From Paracyclopina nana (taxonomy: Eukaryota > Arthropoda > Copepoda > Cyclopoida > Cyclopettidae): 64,000 nt of DNA. Under the pieces are notes generated by a model, which worked only from the letters and a program-made list of their open reading frames with translations, made no database searches and was not told where the DNA came from. Position numbers and translations under genes: made by a program. Shown here in pieces: positions 58,874 through 64,000 of the stretch (its first letter is position 1; every line of letters begins with the position of its first letter). The stretch covers positions 8,370,001 through 8,434,000 of the forward strand of contig JAGUCH010000001.1 of NCBI GenBank assembly GCA_019096065.1. The letters are read 5' to 3'.

Positions 58874-61800
58874 TCACACAATTTCTTCACTTCTGACATT
58901 ATTGGTGACAGTTGCTCTGATGACAATGCTCTTTTTGTGGAAACCTGCTGAGAAGAAGAAAGATAAAAATCAATATGAGATGCATTCCTGATTCTTCTAT
59001 CTTACTAAGTTCTGACATAAACTGGCAACAATTTTGCAGTGAAAATACTGGCTTTTATTGTCAAAAGCAGCAACCCTCTGTTTTTCCAAAAGTTTTTAAG
59101 CATTGCAAATATAATATTGAGCATTTTGTTACCTGAACTTGTGTCCAGCTTGTCAAGAGCAACAACTTCTGTATTTGCAACATTTTGTTCATTTTGAGGG
59201 TTTGGAGCACTTATCAATTGATCATTTGTGTCAGGCCTATTGCGGAGCTTCGACAAGCAATTGGGCAAAAACATGTCCAAAAATTCCTCCTGTGAAAAGA
59301 AATGAATTGATTACAATTGATTCCATTTAGAACTAAGAGTGCTTCGATAGTTTTTCTACTTTTAGAGGTCTCCCATTTTGTGCTTGCTTGCGTTTGTTAT
59401 CGGTTCTTAGCCCGGTTCCAACAAGGGATATCAGCATAGTGCAGTACGGTAAACCAGTTAAGTCAGGTCGAGCTGAGCGCGCGAGCCAGCTGTGACCTGA
59501 CTATGCTAAAAAGTCAAGTTACGTCTCTGATTTTCCTTGATGGAACCCTGCTTATGTATTGCTTTCTTAGCCCCTGATGGAAGTTTTTCAGGGGATTCAT
59601 TTGAGCCCAATTGATGTGTGTCTGTATTGCTTTCTACGCATAATGGAACTTTCGTAGGCTTAATTTGAGCCCAATTGATGTGTTTTTGAGGTATCTAGAA
59701 CCAATTGATTGATTGTTTACGTATCCATGATGCTTCAGAAGTACAGAGAGGTCCTTGTTACTTTTCTAGGATCCTATCAGGAGATTGATTGTCGCTACGA
59801 GCTACGCTCGCGACTTGGTGAAAACTTTGCCAAATTATGGTGATTTATGTATGCTTTGATAGCATGTAGAAGTTACTGAAGAATTTCAAACAAGTTGTGC
59901 CACGGAAGTTCGCGTGAAGTAACTCGCAGGAAAAGCGGAATCATAATATTTTCACCCAAATCCTGCCATTGATATTTTAGCCTAAGCAATTAATTGAACA
60001 ATAAGTATGAAGGCAAGAATATGCTTGCAACCGCAGTTAAATCGACAAGATTCGTTCAGGCCTGCCAAATAAAGCAAAATCGCAATAAAGCTGGGTAAAA
60101 TGCATTTGTTAACCCAATATGGTACACGCTGATTGTGCGTTGTTTGGTAACGTTCATTTAGGGAGTAATTCCTGATATTTTGTGAAGAAGCTCTCATGTT
60201 AATGATAATTGCCTTTCTCAGTCGCTCCAGCAATGAATAATAAAACATGCGTCGTATATTATATGTATGTTCATATTTAGCACCTCATATGTTATAGCAA
60301 CTGCAAATGTAGTTAACTTTCTCCACCATACTATGCCCTGAATGTATTTGCCATATAGTACTCTAGTTGACATTCTCCAAATTCTCCAAATATGCTGCCT
60401 AGCCTACATAATAACTGAGCTCATGAAGCCAAAAATTTGTGGGCTACTGTGCTATAATATCCGTGATCTTGACAACGTTGCTAATGCGATCAATTAAATA
60501 ACTGAATAAAAAGTTAATTTTCTGAAAGCATCAAGTGTACCTTGAATTGTTGACTTCCAGTGCAGTAGATCAGGAAATTAATGGATGAGTTTGCCACCAT
60601 TAGGAGTCTGGAAACTGTATCCCATCTGTAGAACGTGAGTGTGGACAAGTATTCGGTCCCATTCTCGACACAATGCAAAATCAGCCAAGTGTTGGACACT
60701 TCGTATCCTCCGAGGAGCATTCGTGGCATATTCAGAAAGAAGAACAAAGCTACGATGGCAAACGTCACGTATGCCATTCGAATTTCCCGCCGATTTTGCT
60801 GCTGAGACCTATAAGGAAAAGTCGTAATATTGTATTATCATTTTTTTGTTGGTTTTAGTCTGTATTGAGAGTTCTTAAAAGCAGAAACGATTGGTGGTAT
60901 GAAAAGAGATTGAGATACTATCAATCACTTCTCAAGATATCAGCAAGCGTAAAATGGAAAAGCGATTAGCACAGAGTGACGACGAAAAAACCCCGGATCA
61001 ACTACACCTCGTAATCGAAAAAAAGGATGACATTACCAAAATTAGGTGTATTGGAGCATTAAAATCCAAGTAACAACGTTTTAAAGACCTCTATGAAAGG
61101 AAGAAGAGAGGTTGCGAGCAAAGAAATACTTGTTACGTGATCTGCATTTTTGTAAATTCAGGCACTTGCTTGGTACTAATAAACGAATGCTTAATAAACC
61201 ATTCAGTTTTTGCTCCCTCACACAATTATTCTTAATGACATGATCGAATAAAGTAGATATATAGTGATGTGAAAATGAGCCACGTATTTCAAAGATCAGA
61301 AATCTCGCCAGACTTTCATGCTTTGAGTATGCTAATAAGTTGCTGCCGCCGCCGCTAGAGCGTCAACAAAAAGTTTTGAAATGAAACTCTCAGGGATGAT
61401 GATGGGTCCTCTCTACTTTGGAGGAGTCCTCAGTGCTACACTATAATGGCGTGATCAACTCTGCTCTAAATGCATGCATGGTTTTTTATCACGAAAGCAG
61501 TGTAAGTGAAACTTTGAAGAGTACAAATCGAAATAATTACCTTGAGGTTCGTTGGTGATTTCTAATTGACTGAAGCCTTGATGGATTTTCAGTGTTTTCT
61601 GCGCATGTCGACCCCCCTCGGTTGAATAAAGATCTCGACTTGGCCTAATATTGAAGAAAATAATATTGAAGGTAATAAAGCACAATCAGCTGTTTTTCGC
61701 ATCTTACTCATATGGCTATTAAACCCAGAGAACCCAAACTTCTACATGCAGCTGTAGTTTAGAACCTAGCACAAACTTCTTCTCTGCTTTGTCGATGACG

Positions 61801-63590
61801 TACCAACTGTACGGCTTGAGAAAAGCTGCAACAAGTGCCATTAATTGTCTTTTGGTATTTATGAGCTTTTTCCACTGCACTGGTGTCCTTCTATCTATTA
61901 CGTGCATTGCTTGCTTTTGAAAAAGACATTAAATGCTTTAGTCAATGTTAAACTCACAAAAGTTCTTTGAAAAAGTATTTCTTTTAGACCTTTTTAATCG
62001 GCGTACGTTCTCTATATACTGCATTCTAGGGAATTCGTGTTTGGATGCCCGATTATTCACTTCTATGTCAAAGCTCTCAAAAGCATACTAGGCTTTTTGG
62101 TTTGTGCAAAGAATTACGTATTCATGAGGATTGCCTTTTCTAGATAAGTCAATCCCTTTTTTTGGTGCAACATACTGATACTACGAAAGTGGTATTGGAA
62201 TCGATTGACAAGTAGATACCTGGAGATTCATGATTCCTCGCGTTATTCTGACATTTAAAATGATCAGAACGAGAATTGGAGCCACTCCAGTGGTTGTCAA
62301 TGGATGTAACATCCTCAAATATAAATTCACCTTCAAGTAGGTCGTATTTTTCATCCAAGACCTCTGCAAAAGGAAGAACTTTTTAGCGTTAAACTTTGCA
62401 GGGGATTTGCCGGATTCCAATATTAGTGTACTGCCAGTATTCGGCAAAAAGTTTGCTAACTCTTATTCCCCGATTCTCGTATATCGACGACGACGATGGT
62501 CATGCTACCTTACAAAATGGATTATCAATGGAGGAATTGCTTCATTTGATGACTTTGAATAGCCTTGCAAAAAAAGGGACTTGGAAGCTAAGTACATACA
62601 GCTAGAGCCTTTTGAAAAGTCCTTGAAGCATTTTCTTGCTCAAAAACTTTTTACTATTTGCCAAAGGGTATCTTCATAATTTATTGAGGCTTTTTATGCA
62701 ACGGCAAACGTCATAAAAAGGCGAGCGACTCTTTTACTATTCAAAGAAGTTCACACATCATAAAATACAACAAAGGGCGAAAAAGGCGCTTGAAAAATGG
62801 GGGGCAGCATAAATTCAGAAACTTGGTGAGACTTTTCCAAAGTTTGGGGATTATAAAGAATTACCTGGAGATTGATGAACATCGGTATGTTGAAGATGAT
62901 GGAAAGTACCGTGACGGGAACAACGTAGTAGGCCAAATGCTTCCACCACTCAGTAGTCCTTATGTGTATCCGGTACTTGAAGGCAACAACAGACATCGTA
63001 TAAAATGTGATTCTACGAAATTATTCGTCACTTACTCGATGAGGCGACCTGATGGCGAAATGCCTCTCGAAAGTGAGAGCCACAATCATCAGCACCGATG
63101 CACACATCGAAACTTGAGCAAACGTATCCAGCCAAGCTCGAATGACCTTCAAGGTGTCTGCAAAAAATATATTGATACTATCTGAGCACGGTAAAACAGC
63201 AGCTGCTGAAGCTTTTCCCCTTTCTTCCCTATCACTATTAGCCTTTTTCTGACAATTAGAATTGCCTCAATCAAACCTTCTCTTGTTTCTTCTACCCAAA
63301 AGGCTTCAGCTCGCGCCATTTCGCCCCAGTTCCCACAATAACTAACGAATAACCATCATTCATTGTTTCTTACTGTTGGTAATCCCCAGCGCATGCATGC
63401 AAGAGAGGGAGTTGCAGGAGATGAAAAACGTGTCCACTATGCACAAAATGGCCAGAAGCTGGTTGAAAGCAGTTTCCCGTATTTTGGGCCGGACTAAGAC
63501 GGCTATTGACATCAGATTAGCGCAAAGGCCGAAAATGGCCACAGTGGACATGACAACGCCTCCAATCCACCACTTCCATTCCATGAAGTC
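58874..63590 (-). CDS. FMRFamide-receptor-like class A GPCR (N-terminal exon missing)
   Basis: Exons: 63374-63590, 63036-63157, 62865-62975, 62220-62363, 61541-61644, 60541-60808, 59133-59289 and 58874-58947; all join in phase to about 399 residues. TM1 (GLCANLMSIAVLV) and TM2 are in the first exon. TM3 ends in ALTFERHFAI, with ERH where most receptors have DRY. TM4 has WWKHLAYYVVPVTVL; TM5 has APILVLIILNVRI. A basic third loop (SQQQNRREIRMAYVTF) leads to TM6 and TM7 (NSSINFLIYCTGSQQFKEEF), the pattern of FMRFamide and related neuropeptide receptors. ECL2 is very short between exons 3 and 4, so an exon may have been missed there. The coding start lies upstream of 63590, perhaps outside the window. 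The last exon has two possible acceptors 3 bp apart and ends EEIV, a possible PDZ-binding tail. Confidence 0.85.
59409..59551. mobile_element. Small MITE (~143 bp), copy 3 of the CCCGGTTCCAACAAG family
   Basis: GCCCGGTTCCAACAAGG (59409) and CCTTGATGGAACCCTGC (ending 59551) are imperfect inverted ends. The right half (TGACCTGACTATGCTAAAAA and following) is identical over about 35 bp to the copy inside the Mutator-like MITE at 30.99 kb. It lies in the GPCR intron between the TM7 exon and the tail exon. Confidence 0.7.
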
Positions 63591-64000
63591 CTGAAAAGAA
63601 GCAGATGAAAATTGGCAAAGGATCAAACAAATGCCTTCTTCGAGGGCTCTTGGGAAAACTATTTAGCCTATCATTTGGTACGTTTTAGAGGAGATGTTTG
63701 GTTAATTTAAGATAATAATGATGGACGTGCTTTCTTGGGAAAATCAATAGATTGTTCAGCCTTTTGCCAAGATTGAATGAAGCAGATAGCTTTGCTCGAA
63801 GAGATCAAAGACCGATTCTCCAAATTACTTTAGCTTTCAAATGAAAGTCTGATGCAATTACAAAATACTGGCAACCTTTAAAATCGGCGATCAATCATTT
63901 GTGAGCATTTTGAAAAATGTCGTTGGTGATTTCGGCATCTTTGCAAAGAAGCGCTTTTTGATACATCAATACTGTCGATGCTCAATATCATTTTGTAGGG

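Overview
This is a window of nuclear DNA from an invertebrate animal. Genes are split by many very short introns (mostly 43-81 nt, GT...AG). Polyadenylation signals are AATAAA. Two small genes have a TATA-like box about 29 bp ahead of an arthropod-style TCAG/TCAGT initiator. The gene content (DIP/lachesin-type Ig proteins, an FMRFamide-receptor-like GPCR, PLC-delta, ciliary EFHC and DRC9 proteins) fits an ecdysozoan, most likely an arthropod or close relative with ciliated or flagellated cells. I cannot name the species. Exon edges were read by eye from splice consensus, phase and homology, and may be off by a base or two.

Left part (1-26 kb). Two different satellite arrays (1-640 and about 1000-2330) precede an EFHC1/2-like ciliary gene (2863-7071, +). 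Its 1.2-kb intron 2 holds a complete reverse-strand seven-pass membrane gene. Two paralogous DIP-like immunoglobulin genes follow on the minus strand (7.3-10.4 kb and 13.1-14.8 kb), with an unfamiliar signal peptide-TM-SH3 protein between them. Next come two small secreted saposin-B genes (+), a complete PLC-delta-like gene (17.4-21.6 kb, +), about 4 kb without recognised genes, and a DRC9/IQCG-like axonemal gene.

Middle (26.8-47 kb). There is a ten-TM EamA/SLC35-like transporter (-), a small unknown single-pass membrane protein (+), a Mutator-like MITE with long inverted repeats and a 10-bp target duplication, a GT31 beta-1,3-galactosyltransferase (+), and a zinc-finger repressor carrying a CtBP-binding PLDLS motif (-). 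The zinc-finger gene is followed upstream by about 8 kb of CpG-rich DNA without recognisable genes. An NKRF-like gene (XTBD, dsRBD, G-patch, R3H; +) closes this part and appears to use one GC-AG intron.

Right part (47.8-64 kb). A 13-exon trifunctional C1-tetrahydrofolate synthase (MTHFD1 type, +) has introns that carry two MITEs. A Nudix CoA-pyrophosphatase-like gene (+) has no recognisable 3' exons. An FMRFamide-receptor-like GPCR (-) is nearly complete but its 5' end lies outside or was not found. Several MITE families (TA, TTA and 10-bp target duplications) are scattered here, including two inverted copies of one ~555-bp element.

The genes are unrelated housekeeping, signalling and ciliary loci. 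There is no operon or biosynthetic cluster. The most notable items are the nested membrane gene, the SH3-tailed receptor-like protein, the dimeric satellite and the collection of MITEs.
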